Assembly: GCA_963816155.1 (NCBI GenBank) | Contig: CAWFJE010000002.1 | Span: 124,001 to 188,000, forward strand | Direction: 5' to 3' | DNA: 64,000 bases | DNA from: JAXGXJ01 sp963816155 | GTDB lineage: Bacteria > Actinomycetota > Thermoleophilia > RBG-16-64-13 | In this document: positions 16,530 to 24,951 of the stretch, piece by piece | How positions within the stretch are numbered: position 1 is the first letter of the stretch | Layout: the number at the start of each line of letters is the position of its first letter | Program-made: the position numbers and the translations under genes | Notes under the pieces: generated by a model | The model's input: only the letters and a program-made list of their open reading frames with translations | The model's database searches: none | Told to the model about the DNA's origin: nothing

Positions 16530-16856
16530 TCACGAGAGCGCCGCCAAGCTCTCAGACCGGTCTACGAGCGCGTGGCGCAGTTGTTCATAGTCGTACATAT
16601 GGAGACTACCGGTGGCGGCTCCCAAGATGCGCTCCACAGCTGTTTCGACCGCCCTCAACTTGACCAGCACCAGGCAAACCTTGTCGATGTCCCCGATAGA
16701 CTCGAGCAGCAGCGGCGAGATGGCGCGCGTTGCGCCCATCGACAGCCACATCGTCGCCTCGGCGGCAGCGTCTGGGTCCGGGCAGTCAAAGACGCCCTCG
16801 GCCGAACCATCGCGGACGATGGCGGTTAGAAGTGCCTGCACCACCGAGTTAGTGGA
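16530..16856 (-). pseudogene. TetR-family regulator remnant (C-terminal domain only)
   Basis: An open frame of about 108 codons reads like the last third of a TetR regulator: LLTAIVRDGSAEGVFDCPDPDAAAEATMWLSMG, a typical dimerisation helix pair. No helix-turn-helix precedes it; a stop codon in the same frame at 16857-16859 and the end of the DUF362 gene (16849) lie exactly where the DNA-binding half should be. The remnant lies 83 bp upstream of the exporter ATPase, the normal position for its repressor gene. It could be expressed from GTG 16844 as a 104-residue fragment, but it cannot bind DNA as seen. Confidence 0.65.
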
Positions 16857-18096
16857 TTATCCTCCCCAGCAACGGTTGCTTTATCGCGATGGCCCGCTCC
16901 GGGCACAGCTCTTGACAGCAATAGCAGCGGATACACAGGGCGTAGTCGTGGACGGGCGGCCTCTTCTGGGCGCGCGCTTCGGGAGTGGCGAATTCCACGG
17001 CCTTCGGACTGACCGGGCACACGGCCGCACAGGTGCCGCACGCCGTACACAGGTCCGGGTCGATTGCAGGCCGGGGTACCAGCCGGTTCCGGAAGAACCG
17101 GCCCAGCGGACCCGCGGTCGTTTCCGTCTCGCCGGTGGTGGACTGTCGCTTGCGGTTCACTACGAAACCCTCGTCGACGAACGAGTCCACAGAATCCCCC
17201 AGGACTTCGATATCGGAGGCCGTGCCCAGGCCGAACTCCTCGCCGTAGGTGATCGTAGGTACCAGAGACACATCGAGAGCTATGATGCGGCAGGCGACCG
17301 TATCGAGGGCGACGGGGTCATCCGAGAAGAGAAGGGCGTGGATGGGACGGGCGTCGCCGCTACGAGGGCCGTTGCCCTGCATGGCGACAATAGCGTCCAT
17401 CGCGTAGAGGCGGGGACGCAGCAGCCGGTTGAGGTCCACAATCGCCTGGGCGAGCCGCTCCGGGGTACCCATGCGTACGTGAAACTCGCCCTTGAGCAGG
17501 CCTGGAACGCAGCCGAAGGTGTTCTTGACTGCGCCTGTCATGCGCGTGAGCCCATGGGCCTTCAGTTTGCAGATGGACACCAGCCCGTCTGCGTCGAGGG
17601 CGCCTACGGCGACGGTGAACTGCTTCATCAGGCGCCCGTCCGGGTAGGAGACCATCCGGCCGGTGGAGAAATCGGCCTCATCAATGCCAAACTCGTCAGC
17701 GACAGCGGCCAACCCGGCCTTGCGGGCCGCCCCCGCGGCTCGCCCAAAGCCTGGAGAGTCCCCCCAGCTCAGCCGGACGCCGGCGTCCTTGAGAAGCTGG
17801 GCCACCGCACGAAACACGGTCGGGTGAGGACTTACTAGGCCTTCGGGCGTGCTTGCGGCTAGAAGGCCTGGCTTAAGGACGATGTATTCACCGGGCCGCA
17901 CAAATCGGGTGGCGCCCCCGAGCAGATCCAGCCCCCGCCTGGTCGCCTCGAGCACGGCAGCCTCATCGTAATCGGGGCAGCGGACCAAAGCGACTAGGGC
18001 CCGCCCCAGCGCTGTGGATGATGACTCCGCCCCTGTAGCGGGCCATGGACTGGCGACCGTTTCATCCGGGCCTGGACCGCCTCCCGAGCCGGTCAT
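16849..18096 (-). CDS. DUF362 domain protein with C-terminal 2x[4Fe-4S] ferredoxin
   Basis: A 415-residue protein starting at ATG 18096 (GAGGTGA upstream). Residues about 30-330 are DUF362 (VLKPGLLAAS, HPTVFRAVAQLLKDAG, WGDSPGFGR, LKAHGLTRMTGAVKNTFGCVPG, and DDPVALDTVACRI). The C-terminal 65 residues hold two clusters, CTACGTCAAVCP and CIRCYCCQELCP. DUF362 proteins are found in anaerobes and are thought to act in redox processes, but no reaction is firmly known. The gene ends directly at the TetR remnant, which suggests a recombination junction near 16850. It has no obvious operon partner. Confidence 0.85.
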   Translation of the reverse strand: MTGSGGGPGPDETVASPWPATGAESSSTALGRALVALVRCPDYDEAAVLEATRRGLDLLGGATRFVRPGEYIVLKPGLLAASTPEGLVSPHPTVFRAVAQLLKDAGVRLSWGDSPGFGRAAGAARKAGLAAVADEFGIDEADFSTGRMVSYPDGRLMKQFTVAVGALDADGLVSICKLKAHGLTRMTGAVKNTFGCVPGLLKGEFHVRMGTPERLAQAIVDLNRLLRPRLYAMDAIVAMQGNGPRSGDARPIHALLFSDDPVALDTVACRIIALDVSLVPTITYGEEFGLGTASDIEVLGDSVDSFVDEGFVVNRKRQSTTGETETTAGPLGRFFRNRLVPRPAIDPDLCTACGTCAAVCPVSPKAVEFATPEARAQKRPPVHDYALCIRCYCCQELCPERAIAIKQPLLGRIIH

Positions 18097-18307
18097 CGAC
18101 TCACCTCGATGGAGGTGGCAAGCCCCGGCGAGACCGCTGAGACCGGTGGTTTGCCCAGGTAGCTCTTCTGTCTGGCCATACTGACTCCCACTGCAAGGTT
18201 TGGTATGTGAATGTTCCCTCGCAAAGTGGTTACTATGCCTCGGCTCTTCGCGCACCCCGCTTCGCTCCGGCCGGGCGTGGGCAACGTTCACCGCCACACT
18301 GACCAAG

Positions 18308-18493
18308 GCGCGTGAGATTGTGCTCGGCAAGCGTCGCATCACCGCAGAGACCGCGCTTCGCCTGGCTCGCTACTTCGACACCACGCCTCAGCTTTGGCTG
18401 GGCCTGCAGTCTGACTACGACCTTGACGTCGCGTCGGATGAGATAGGGGCCCGTCTGGAGCGTGAGGTTCGGACGCACGCTGTGGCGGTGTAG
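18308..18493 (+). pseudogene. HigA/VapI-type antitoxin remnant
   Basis: About 61 codons, ending at a stop at 18491-18493, match the C-terminal half of HigA-like antitoxins: LGKRRITAETALRLARYFDTTPQLWLGLQSDYDL is the recognition helix plus the family-specific WLxLQxxYDL box. The N-terminal part, which should start the helix-turn-helix domain, is missing; upstream codons in the frame are unrelated. No HigB toxin is found beside it. This is therefore a truncated toxin-antitoxin remnant. Confidence 0.7.
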
Positions 18494-18619
18494 CACTGCG
18501 TCGGGGCAGGCGGAAGCCAAGGCCGGCTCAGGGGCGTATCGCGCACAACAAGTATCATTCCGACAGCCCCCCCGCTCTGCTACCATGCGAACCTACGCCA
18601 ATCACTGAGGGAGGCCTTT

Positions 18620-18970
18620 ATCTTCAAGGTAGAAGCGAGTGGACAGGAGTCTTGCGAGCTCCCTCCTAACAGCAGCTTTGTTCTCGTGCGAGTTCCCATT
18701 CGCATCGAAGGCGAGGGCCGGCCAGACGAGGCCACTTTTCACTACAGCATCGGTTCATTTCGTGGTCGGGACACCGCCCTCTCCCTGCGGGCAGGCGCCC
18801 AGACCACACTTCGCTTTCGCATCCCCTTGGAACTCTTTCGTTCTCGGGAGCACCTCATCATCACGATCCTTGCTGAGACGCCCGGCGGAGAAGAGCGAGT
18901 TCTTTGGCTCCAGCGCTGGGAGGCCGCCTGGCAAGGCAAGGCTCCGTCCTTGGAGCCACTGGGCGAATAG
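18620..18970 (+). CDS. Hypothetical protein, possible beta-sandwich, start codon uncertain
   Basis: The frame encodes a plausible small soluble protein with alternating beta-strand patterns (FVLVRVPIRIEGEGRPDEATF, LRFRIPLELF, EHLIITILAETPGGEERVLWLQRW). I do not recognise the family. The first canonical start is GTG 18686, which gives 94 residues and has no ribosome site. A good GGGAGG (18609-18614) sits five bases before an ATC at 18620, and the 22 codons between look like genuine protein, so translation from ATC or sequence error at the start are both possible. It stands alone among gene remnants. Confidence 0.4.
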   Translation: MFKVEASGQESCELPPNSSFVLVRVPIRIEGEGRPDEATFHYSIGSFRGRDTALSLRAGAQTTLRFRIPLELFRSREHLIITILAETPGGEERVLWLQRWEAAWQGKAPSLEPLGE

Positions 18971-19187
18971 GCCAAGCGGACCGGCATTCAGCCGGTTGCG
19001 GCGCCCACAGGGTGGCGCATCATTTTGGACTAGGGTAGGACGCAAGGGTAGGTGACGTCCGCCCGCAGGGCTTCAGCCCCGAAGCGCACGGCGGCTAGGA
19101 GCGTGTCGGGAAAACCACGCACGTGAAGTCTAGACTCTCCCGGGCCGGGCGGGTAGTGTGGCTGGAAACGATCCAGGAGGCGTGCTC

Positions 19188-19371
19188 GTGGCCCGGGATT
19201 TTCTACCCTATGATCTCGATCAGCAGTATCTCCTTCCCCCCAGCCTGAAAGACTGGCTGCCCGCTGGTCACCTGGTCGTCTTCGTCTCCGACGTGGTCGA
19301 CTCCCTGGATCTCTCGGCCGTCATGGACACGTACCAGAAAGACGAGCTTCGCGGCCGCCCCGGATACAACG
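19188..19371 (+). pseudogene. IS1182-like transposase, N-terminal remnant
   Basis: A GTG start at 19188, seven bases after AGGAGG, opens a frame reading ARDFLPYDLDQQYLLPPSL, then WLPAGHLVVFVSDVVDSLDLS and ELRGRPGYNA. This is the N-terminal segment of IS1182-type DDE transposases. Homology stops after about 60 codons, where a HepT-like frame takes over. No catalytic Asp/Asp/Glu core and no terminal inverted repeats are visible, so the element is dead. Confidence 0.7.
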
Positions 19372-19708
19372 CTCGCCCATCTCGCCGACATCGTCGACTG
19401 CTGCGAGGCGATCGCCGCCACTATGCAGGGCGTCGACCGTCACTTACGAGTCCACCCGAACGCTCCGGTCGGCGGTGGAGCGCGAGTTCCCCGTCATTGG
19501 GGAGGCCGTCAAAAGACTGTCGAGGATCGACCCCGCGCTCTCGTCGCGCATCTCCCACGCTCGAATGATCGTCGGCTTTCGCAATCAGTTTGTTCACGAC
19601 TGCGTGGCGATCGTCGACAAGGTAGTGGGGACCATCGCCCTGAATGACGCCCCGATTCTGCGGGAAGAGTGCGCCAAGCTCATCCGGGAATTGCAGGAGC
19701 CAGAATAG
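19366..19708 (+). pseudogene. HepT-like (DUF86) toxin remnant with frameshift
   Basis: Two overlapping frames together spell a HepT/DUF86 protein. The first (19366 to about 19437) gives TTLAHLADIVDCCEAIAATM; the second (about 19439-19708) gives YESTRTLRSAVEREFPVIGE, AVKRLSRIDP, and GFRNQFVHD, which carries the RNx3-4H active-site motif, through to LREECAKLIREL. One extra base near 19436-19441 breaks the frame. The true N-terminus is missing, replaced by transposase sequence, and no MNT-type nucleotidyltransferase antitoxin is adjacent. The second frame could still give a 77-residue peptide from GTG 19475. Confidence 0.68.
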
Positions 19709-19844
19709 TCGAAATCGGCCCGGAAGCTGGAGTGGCCCGTCTGCCGCTCGGCAGTACGTGCCAATGAGCGGGCTCTCGCCCCAAGCCTCCGGGCCGACTA
19801 CAATTCAAATGAGGAGAATCCTTCGAGAACACGGGGGGAGAAGA

Positions 19845-20282
19845 ATGGCAGAGAAGAGCTTTACCAAGGAAGATGTGCTGAAGAAGGTACCCCTATTCAG
19901 CAGGTTGAGCAAGAAGAACCTGGTAGAGGTCGTCCGAATAGCGGATGTGGTTGAAGTGCCGGCGGGCAAGGTCTTGGTCAAAGAAGATACGCGAAGCTTC
20001 GAATTCCTCATGATCCTGGAAGGTCAGGCGAAGGCTGAACAATGCGGGAGACTGCTCGGCCGACTCTCCCAGAACGATTTCTTTGGAGAAATAGGCCTCA
20101 TCGCGCAGAGGCCTAGCCCAGCTACCGTTACGGCCGAGACTGCCGTGAAGCTCCTTGTGGTAGGGCCGAGGCACTTCGAGGGTCTGCTCGACAGGGTGCC
20201 TGATCTATGGAAGGAAATCGCGATCGCTCTTTGCGACTACATCCCCAGCACCTGTGATTTCCCATTGGAACTGGAGACGTAA
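19845..20282 (+). CDS. Cyclic nucleotide-binding domain protein
   Basis: A 145-residue protein made of a single cNMP-binding (Crp N-terminal-like) domain. It begins FTKEDVLKKVPLFSRLSKKNLVEVV and contains VPAGKVLVKED, MILEGQAKAE and the phosphate-binding cassette NDFFGEIGLIAQRPSPATVTAE. The canonical PBC sequence is GE(I/L)(A/G)L followed by R-(S/T)A; here Pro-Ser-Pro-Ala replaces part of it, so nucleotide specificity is unclear. There is no helix-turn-helix, so it is not a transcription factor on its own. ATG 19845 follows a GGGGGGAG ribosome site. Function in the cell is unknown. Confidence 0.8.
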   Translation: MAEKSFTKEDVLKKVPLFSRLSKKNLVEVVRIADVVEVPAGKVLVKEDTRSFEFLMILEGQAKAEQCGRLLGRLSQNDFFGEIGLIAQRPSPATVTAETAVKLLVVGPRHFEGLLDRVPDLWKEIAIALCDYIPSTCDFPLELET

Positions 20283-20342
20283 CGCGTAACACGGTGAGTG
20301 CGCGCTGGGACTAGGTGAGGCCCTGCGCCAAAGGGAGGCCCG

Positions 20343-20975
20343 TTGAAAAGAGCCCGCAGCACTCGGCGGACGAAGGCTGAAAGACAGCGAGAGATCGCCG
20401 AGGCCACCCTGAAGTTGGTCGCCAGATACGGCGTCCACGGCACGACCGTTTCTCGCATCGCCGCGGCCGTCGGGCTCTCGCGAGGGGCTCTGTACAAGCA
20501 TTATTCGAACCGAGAAGCGGTCCTTCTGGCCGCCATGGACCTCATGGATGAGCGACCACCCGGTTGGGTGGCCGGGTCATCTGGACCCGACGTCTACAGC
20601 CGTCTCCTCGACATGGGTGACCGCCATGCCTCCTGGGCTTCATCTGAATTCGAAACGTTTATCCATCCGCTCTTCGAGTTCATCGCCGCCGGCAGACAGG
20701 GGAGCCTCAGCAAAGAGATGGGCGTGAGGCAACTCAGAGTCCTCGATGCCTTCATCAATCTCGTCGACGAAGGGAAAAGGGAGGGAAGCATCCGCGCGGA
20801 GGTCGATTCCAACGATGTGGCCTGGAGCCTTCTGATGTTTGCCTGGGCAGAGGATGTCGCCCGGCTGATGGGAGTGGACCAATTGATCACCAGCGGCGCG
20901 TCTAACAGGATCTTCAGGCGTATGCTCGCTGACGTGGCAGCGCTCCCTTCGGGCAATCGAGAGGGCGATTCCTAG
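20343..20975 (+). CDS. TetR/AcrR-family transcriptional regulator
   Basis: A 210-residue regulator with an N-terminal TetR helix-turn-helix (IAEATLKLVARYGVHGTTVSRIAAAVGLSRGALYKHYSNREAVL) followed by a helical ligand domain. It starts at TTG 20343, behind AAGGGAGG. The ferredoxin-flavoprotein operon begins 160 bp downstream in the same direction with its own promoter, and a partial dyad (CGGT AAACG ACCG, near 21045) just after that promoter may be the operator. Control of the reductase operon is therefore likely but inferred. Ligand unknown. Confidence 0.88.
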   Translation: MKRARSTRRTKAERQREIAEATLKLVARYGVHGTTVSRIAAAVGLSRGALYKHYSNREAVLLAAMDLMDERPPGWVAGSSGPDVYSRLLDMGDRHASWASSEFETFIHPLFEFIAAGRQGSLSKEMGVRQLRVLDAFINLVDEGKREGSIRAEVDSNDVAWSLLMFAWAEDVARLMGVDQLITSGASNRIFRRMLADVAALPSGNREGDS

Positions 20976-21002
20976 CGGCACCAAGCAGGACTCCCCACTG
21001 CA

Positions 21003-21031
21003 TTGACCAGCTTCGTTGTTTCTGCTAGGTT
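21003..21031 (+). promoter_or_regulatory. Promoter candidate for the ferredoxin-flavoprotein operon
   Basis: TTGACC (21003-21008) and TAGGTT (21026-21031) are separated by 17 bp. A short dyad with arms CGGT and ACCG and a five-base spacer lies about 12 bp further on and could bind the TetR protein encoded upstream. Confidence 0.4.
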
Positions 21032-21137
21032 GGTCTTGCTGACTCGGTAAACGACCGTTCACCACGTGGCTCCTTCTGAACTGTTGCGTCTCAATCACAT
21101 TCATCAAGGGGGGCATCATGGAAACGGAGGCGCATCG

Positions 21138-21380
21138 GTGAACACAATTGATATCGACCTTGCCGCCTGTAACGGCTGCCAGATCTGCTACCGAGCCTGC
21201 TTCGTGGACGTCTTTCGCTGGGACGAGGCCGCGAAGCGGCCTATCGTTACCTACCCGGAAGACTGCGTGCAGTGCAATCTCTGTGAACTCAACTGCCCGA
21301 CCGATGCCGTCACAGTGACCGTCGACTGGGACAAGCCCTTCCCCTCCTCTTTGGAGGGTCGGCCGAGGTACCCGGCATGA
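21138..21380 (+). CDS. Ferredoxin-like 2x[4Fe-4S] protein, electron-transfer subunit
   Basis: An 80-residue protein starting at GTG 21138 (GGAGG at 21126-21130). Two clusters are marked by CNGCQICYRAC and CVQCNLCELNCP. It resembles the small subunits that accompany AprA-like and fumarate-reductase-like flavoproteins. Its stop overlaps the next start as ATGA, so it is made in equal amounts with the flavoprotein and is almost certainly its electron donor or acceptor. Confidence 0.88.
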   Translation: MNTIDIDLAACNGCQICYRACFVDVFRWDEAAKRPIVTYPEDCVQCNLCELNCPTDAVTVTVDWDKPFPSSLEGRPRYPA

Positions 21381-23098
21381 GCGCGCTGGATGGACTGGGC
21401 GCCGTCCGCGAATCAGACGTCCTCGTCGTCGGTGGCGGCATCGCAGGACTGGCTGCGGCCATCGCCACCAAGGAGAAGTCCTCGGCGACGCGGGTGCTGG
21501 TTGTGGATAAGAACTTCAGCGGCTGGGCTGGCCAGGCGAACAAAGGGGCGGGGATCTTCATGTTCCTCGGCCCGGATGACCCTGTCGACCGGTTTCTGGA
21601 GTATCACACGCAGAACATCGGGATGTTCATCGAGGACCAGGTGCTGCTGGGCGAGTTCGCGTCCGAATCCTTGGCTACCATCGAGAAGCTGGACTCCTGG
21701 TGCCACACGTTCTGCCGCAGGGCGGACGGCGTCCTGGCCACCGACACCTTCAAGCCCGGCCTTCCCTGGCGTCTGGCCGCCGCCGAGTTGGACACACAGA
21801 TGAAGGCACAGCGCCACGCTAGGCGGCTTGGCGTGGAGTTCCTCGAGAAGACCGCGGTGATAGATGTGCTCAAGGAGGGTGACCGCGCGGCGGGAGCCAT
21901 CGGGTTCAGCATGCTCGACGGCTCGTGCCAACTGTTCAGGGCGAAAGCCGTGATCCTCGCGACCGGCGGCCAGAGCTACCGCATCCTCTCGATGTGGAAC
22001 GGCGCCCGGGGCGATGGGATTGCAGCCGCCTATCGGGCCGGGGCCCAGATGCGGAACGCCGAGTTCGGCTCCTTCATGCAACTCGTGAACAAGAGAAGCA
22101 AGGAGCCCCTCCTCGGCGCCGAAGATGCCCTCTATAACGCCAAAGGCGAGTTCCTCTCCGATTGGCGGGGAGAGTTCGAGCCCGACATAGACTCGATGGC
22201 CGGCGCGGCGTGGTACAGGGAGATGATGGCCGGGCGCGGTCCCGTGGTCACCCATAACGACGAGAACTGGCTGCTGCAGCACACGACCAGACACACCGAG
22301 AAGGGTGGCCACGGGGATGACGCGTCCGAACTCTGGACACGACCGAAGGCGGAGGCTTTCTGGAGCCGGCTTCTCTCCAAGGCGGCGGAGGCCGACGGGC
22401 GCGGTCCGGTGTCGGAGGTATTCCCGGGCTTGCTGGCCGAGTTGTCGCCGGTCAGGGTGGATCATCGGATGGCTACCTCCGTCCCAGGTCTCTACGCGGT
22501 GGGGAATACGGCGACGAGCGGTTGCGCCATGGCCGGCGCCGTGCCGGCCTCTCCTGGTCGGGTGCGCGGAAAGGCCCTCACCTCATCGGTGTGGATGGGG
22601 ATTACCGCGGCGGCCGCGGCGCTCGAATATGCGGGGCAGGTGGCGATCGGGCGACCGGAACCCGACCGGGCCGTGGCGAGAAGAGCCGAGATCTATGCCC
22701 CGTTGGAGCGGACGCAAGGCATAAGCCCCATGGACCTCATCAGAGGTGTTCAGGCAGCGATGGCCCCAGTCGGCTACTCGATCTACAAGAAACGTGAGCG
22801 GCTGGAGGAGGCCCTTTCCCTCGTGCTGGAGGCCCGCGATCACGTCCCCGAACTCACGGCCGCGGACCCACATCATCTGGCTGCCGCCAACGAAGCCCGG
22901 TCAATGATCCTGTGCTCCGAGGTGTTCTATCGCGCCTCGCTAGCCCGCACGGAATCCCGCGGTTGGCATCTGCGCGAGGACTTCCCGGGTCGCGACGATG
23001 CCGGTTGGCTCAAATGGATCATTGTTCAAGACGAAGACGGCGAGATGCTCGTCTCGACCGAGGACGTGCCCATCCACACTTACCCGTTCCGACCGTAG
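21377..23098 (+). CDS. FAD-dependent reductase of the fumarate reductase/AprA superfamily
   Basis: A 573-residue flavoprotein with N-terminal FAD motif DVLVVGGGIAGLAAAIA, the substrate-domain segments NKGAGIFMF and ATGGQSYRI, the FAD-ribityl motif GLYAVGNTATSG and a C-terminal helical domain ending ESRGWHLREDFPGRDDAGWLKW, which is conserved in fumarate reductase, L-aspartate oxidase and adenylylsulfate reductase. The phrase DFPGRDDAGWLK and the two-cluster ferredoxin encoded just before make an AprBA-like arrangement. The substrate cannot be called: sulfur, enoate or nicotinate-type reductions are all seen in this superfamily. The following CocE-type hydrolase gene starts 15 bp downstream, so the three genes form one operon. 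Confidence 0.83.
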   Translation: MSALDGLGAVRESDVLVVGGGIAGLAAAIATKEKSSATRVLVVDKNFSGWAGQANKGAGIFMFLGPDDPVDRFLEYHTQNIGMFIEDQVLLGEFASESLATIEKLDSWCHTFCRRADGVLATDTFKPGLPWRLAAAELDTQMKAQRHARRLGVEFLEKTAVIDVLKEGDRAAGAIGFSMLDGSCQLFRAKAVILATGGQSYRILSMWNGARGDGIAAAYRAGAQMRNAEFGSFMQLVNKRSKEPLLGAEDALYNAKGEFLSDWRGEFEPDIDSMAGAAWYREMMAGRGPVVTHNDENWLLQHTTRHTEKGGHGDDASELWTRPKAEAFWSRLLSKAAEADGRGPVSEVFPGLLAELSPVRVDHRMATSVPGLYAVGNTATSGCAMAGAVPASPGRVRGKALTSSVWMGITAAAAALEYAGQVAIGRPEPDRAVARRAEIYAPLERTQGISPMDLIRGVQAAMAPVGYSIYKKRERLEEALSLVLEARDHVPELTAADPHHLAAANEARSMILCSEVFYRASLARTESRGWHLREDFPGRDDAGWLKWIIVQDEDGEMLVSTEDVPIHTYPFRP

Positions 23099-23113
23099 CC
23101 CCCGGAGGACACC

Positions 23114-24880
23114 ATGCCCGAAGACCGCGCGTACTACGACAGCATGATCAAAGACTACGACCTCGCAGTGCCCATGCGGGACGGCGTCACTCTACGGGTA
23201 GACGTCTATCGCCCGGATGCCCCTGGCAAGTTCCCGGTACTCTACACTTGCGCCTTGCACAACAAAGACCTGCAACGCGTGGAGGTAGCTGAGAACCTCA
23301 AGGTGGGGCAGCCCGCGTGGTCCACTCAGTGGTACGGAGTGGTCGAGGCGGGCGACTCCAAGCGTTTCGTGGCCAACGGCTACGTCCACGTGATCGGCCA
23401 GGTGCGGGGCGGGCACAAGTCCGAGGGCCGGTACGGCGTCGGAGATGACTGGGACCACTACGACGCCATCGAGTGGATCACACGCCAGCCTTGGTGCGAC
23501 GGCAACGTGGGAATGACGGGCATATCTGCGTTCGCGAACGAGCAATGGCGGGCAGCCGCCCAGGGGCACCCGGCGCTCAAGGCCATCTTCCCGCTGGATT
23601 CCGGCGGCTGCTACGGTGGTCTCGAGGGGTTCAGGGACCAGCACCCCGGGGGCGTCATCCAGACCATGCCCTACCATATCGGGATGAACAACAGCATGCA
23701 CACGAACATCGACACCCCGCCGGAGTTACCGCCGCCCCTTGACGAAGCGTGGCAGGCGGCCATGCAGAACCCCGACTACATGATGTACGTGAACCTACAC
23801 AACATCCTCACCATGCGCGGGCAGCGAGACCCAGGCATGTTCTATCCCCTGCTCTTTCCGTTCGAGCACCCGGGGACCATCGAGCGCACCGAAGAGATGT
23901 TCCGGAAGATCAAGATCCCCTTTGTCACCGGGGCGTTCGAGGGCGCCTACACCTACAAGATGCATTGGCAGGGGGCGCAGCACTTCTTCTACGGAGTCGA
24001 CGCGCCCCACAAGCATCTGTTGATCGCTCCGCCGGCCCACTCGGAGCGCCCGTTCCACGAGTGGCACGATGAGATCATCCGCTGGTATGACCACTGGCTC
24101 AAGGGGATCGACAATGGCGTCGAGGACGACCCCGTCGTGAGGGTCTGGATCCAGGGCGAGAACAGGTGGCGCACCTATGGCGGCTGGCCCGTCCCCGCAA
24201 CGCAGTGGACCAAGTTCTATCTGCACAACTGGGAGAAGCTCAGCACCAGAGGCCACCTGCCGGCGGCCCACACCTATGTCAACGAGCCGCCGGATGCGTT
24301 CGTGCAGATGCCCCCGACACAGACCAACAAGATCGAGCGGCTGCGCTACCTCACCGAGCCGCTGGCGGACGAGCTGCTCGTGGTCGGGCCCATCTCGCTG
24401 ACCTTCTGGGCGTCCTTGGACGAGGACGACACCAACTGGATCGTTATCCTCAAGGATGTGGGCCCGGATGTCTCCGTACAGACGGCGCGGCCCGGGGAGC
24501 GCGAGCTCCCCAAAGACCTACCGGAGAGGGAGCTGACCCGCGGGTGGCTCAAGGCCTCCCGCCGCCGGCTCGACCCCGAGCGCTCCAAACCCTGGAAGCC
24601 GTGGCACACGTTGAGCCCCGAGACCATCCAGCCGGTGGTGCCGGGCGAGATCAACGAGTATCAGGTGGAGATCCTTTCAACGGCCAACCTGTTCGAGCGT
24701 GGTCACCGCATCTGCCTGGAGATCACCAGCCTCGACCTAGCCGAGGGCGTCGCCGGCGAGACTTACGCCGAGTACATGCCGAACCACGTCTGCTCCAGCA
24801 AGACGGTGCTCCATAAGATCTTTCACAACGCGGAGTACCCATCGCACCTGCTGCTGCCGGTGATCCCGCCAGCGGAGTAG
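23114..24880 (+). CDS. CocE/NonD family hydrolase (X-Pro dipeptidyl-peptidase-like)
   Basis: A 588-residue alpha/beta hydrolase. The N-terminal catalytic domain shows MRDGVTLRVDVYRPDAPGKFPVL, then GQVRGGHKSEGRYG and WCDGNVGMTGISAFANEQW, where the nucleophile Ser sits in GISAF instead of the common GxSYGG. A candidate Asp/His pair is FDxxY-like context and HSERPFHEWHD. The C-terminal 200 residues form the jelly-roll domain of the family. Members cleave esters, amides or Xaa-Pro peptides. It is co-transcribed with the flavoprotein reductase, so it may release the reductase substrate from an ester or amide. There is no signal peptide. Start ATG 23114 follows GGAGGACACC. Confidence 0.88.
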   Translation: MPEDRAYYDSMIKDYDLAVPMRDGVTLRVDVYRPDAPGKFPVLYTCALHNKDLQRVEVAENLKVGQPAWSTQWYGVVEAGDSKRFVANGYVHVIGQVRGGHKSEGRYGVGDDWDHYDAIEWITRQPWCDGNVGMTGISAFANEQWRAAAQGHPALKAIFPLDSGGCYGGLEGFRDQHPGGVIQTMPYHIGMNNSMHTNIDTPPELPPPLDEAWQAAMQNPDYMMYVNLHNILTMRGQRDPGMFYPLLFPFEHPGTIERTEEMFRKIKIPFVTGAFEGAYTYKMHWQGAQHFFYGVDAPHKHLLIAPPAHSERPFHEWHDEIIRWYDHWLKGIDNGVEDDPVVRVWIQGENRWRTYGGWPVPATQWTKFYLHNWEKLSTRGHLPAAHTYVNEPPDAFVQMPPTQTNKIERLRYLTEPLADELLVVGPISLTFWASLDEDDTNWIVILKDVGPDVSVQTARPGERELPKDLPERELTRGWLKASRRRLDPERSKPWKPWHTLSPETIQPVVPGEINEYQVEILSTANLFERGHRICLEITSLDLAEGVAGETYAEYMPNHVCSSKTVLHKIFHNAEYPSHLLLPVIPPAE

Positions 24881-24951
24881 TATCGGTCAAGGATCATCGT
24901 CCGGTTTGTAGACCTGCTGAAGGAAAGTCGTCATCCACGGCATGGTGGCTT

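Noticed and set aside
18093..18179. 28-codon ORF (starting MARQKSYLGKPP) overlapping the DUF362 start as ATGA, possible leader peptide
   Set aside because: Position is suggestive, but there is no homology, only a weak ribosome site and no hallmark of attenuation (no run of regulatory codons or terminator).
19475..19708. Intact 77-residue HepT-like gene
   Set aside because: It lacks the N-terminal helices found in another frame just upstream; frameshifted remnant explains the data better.
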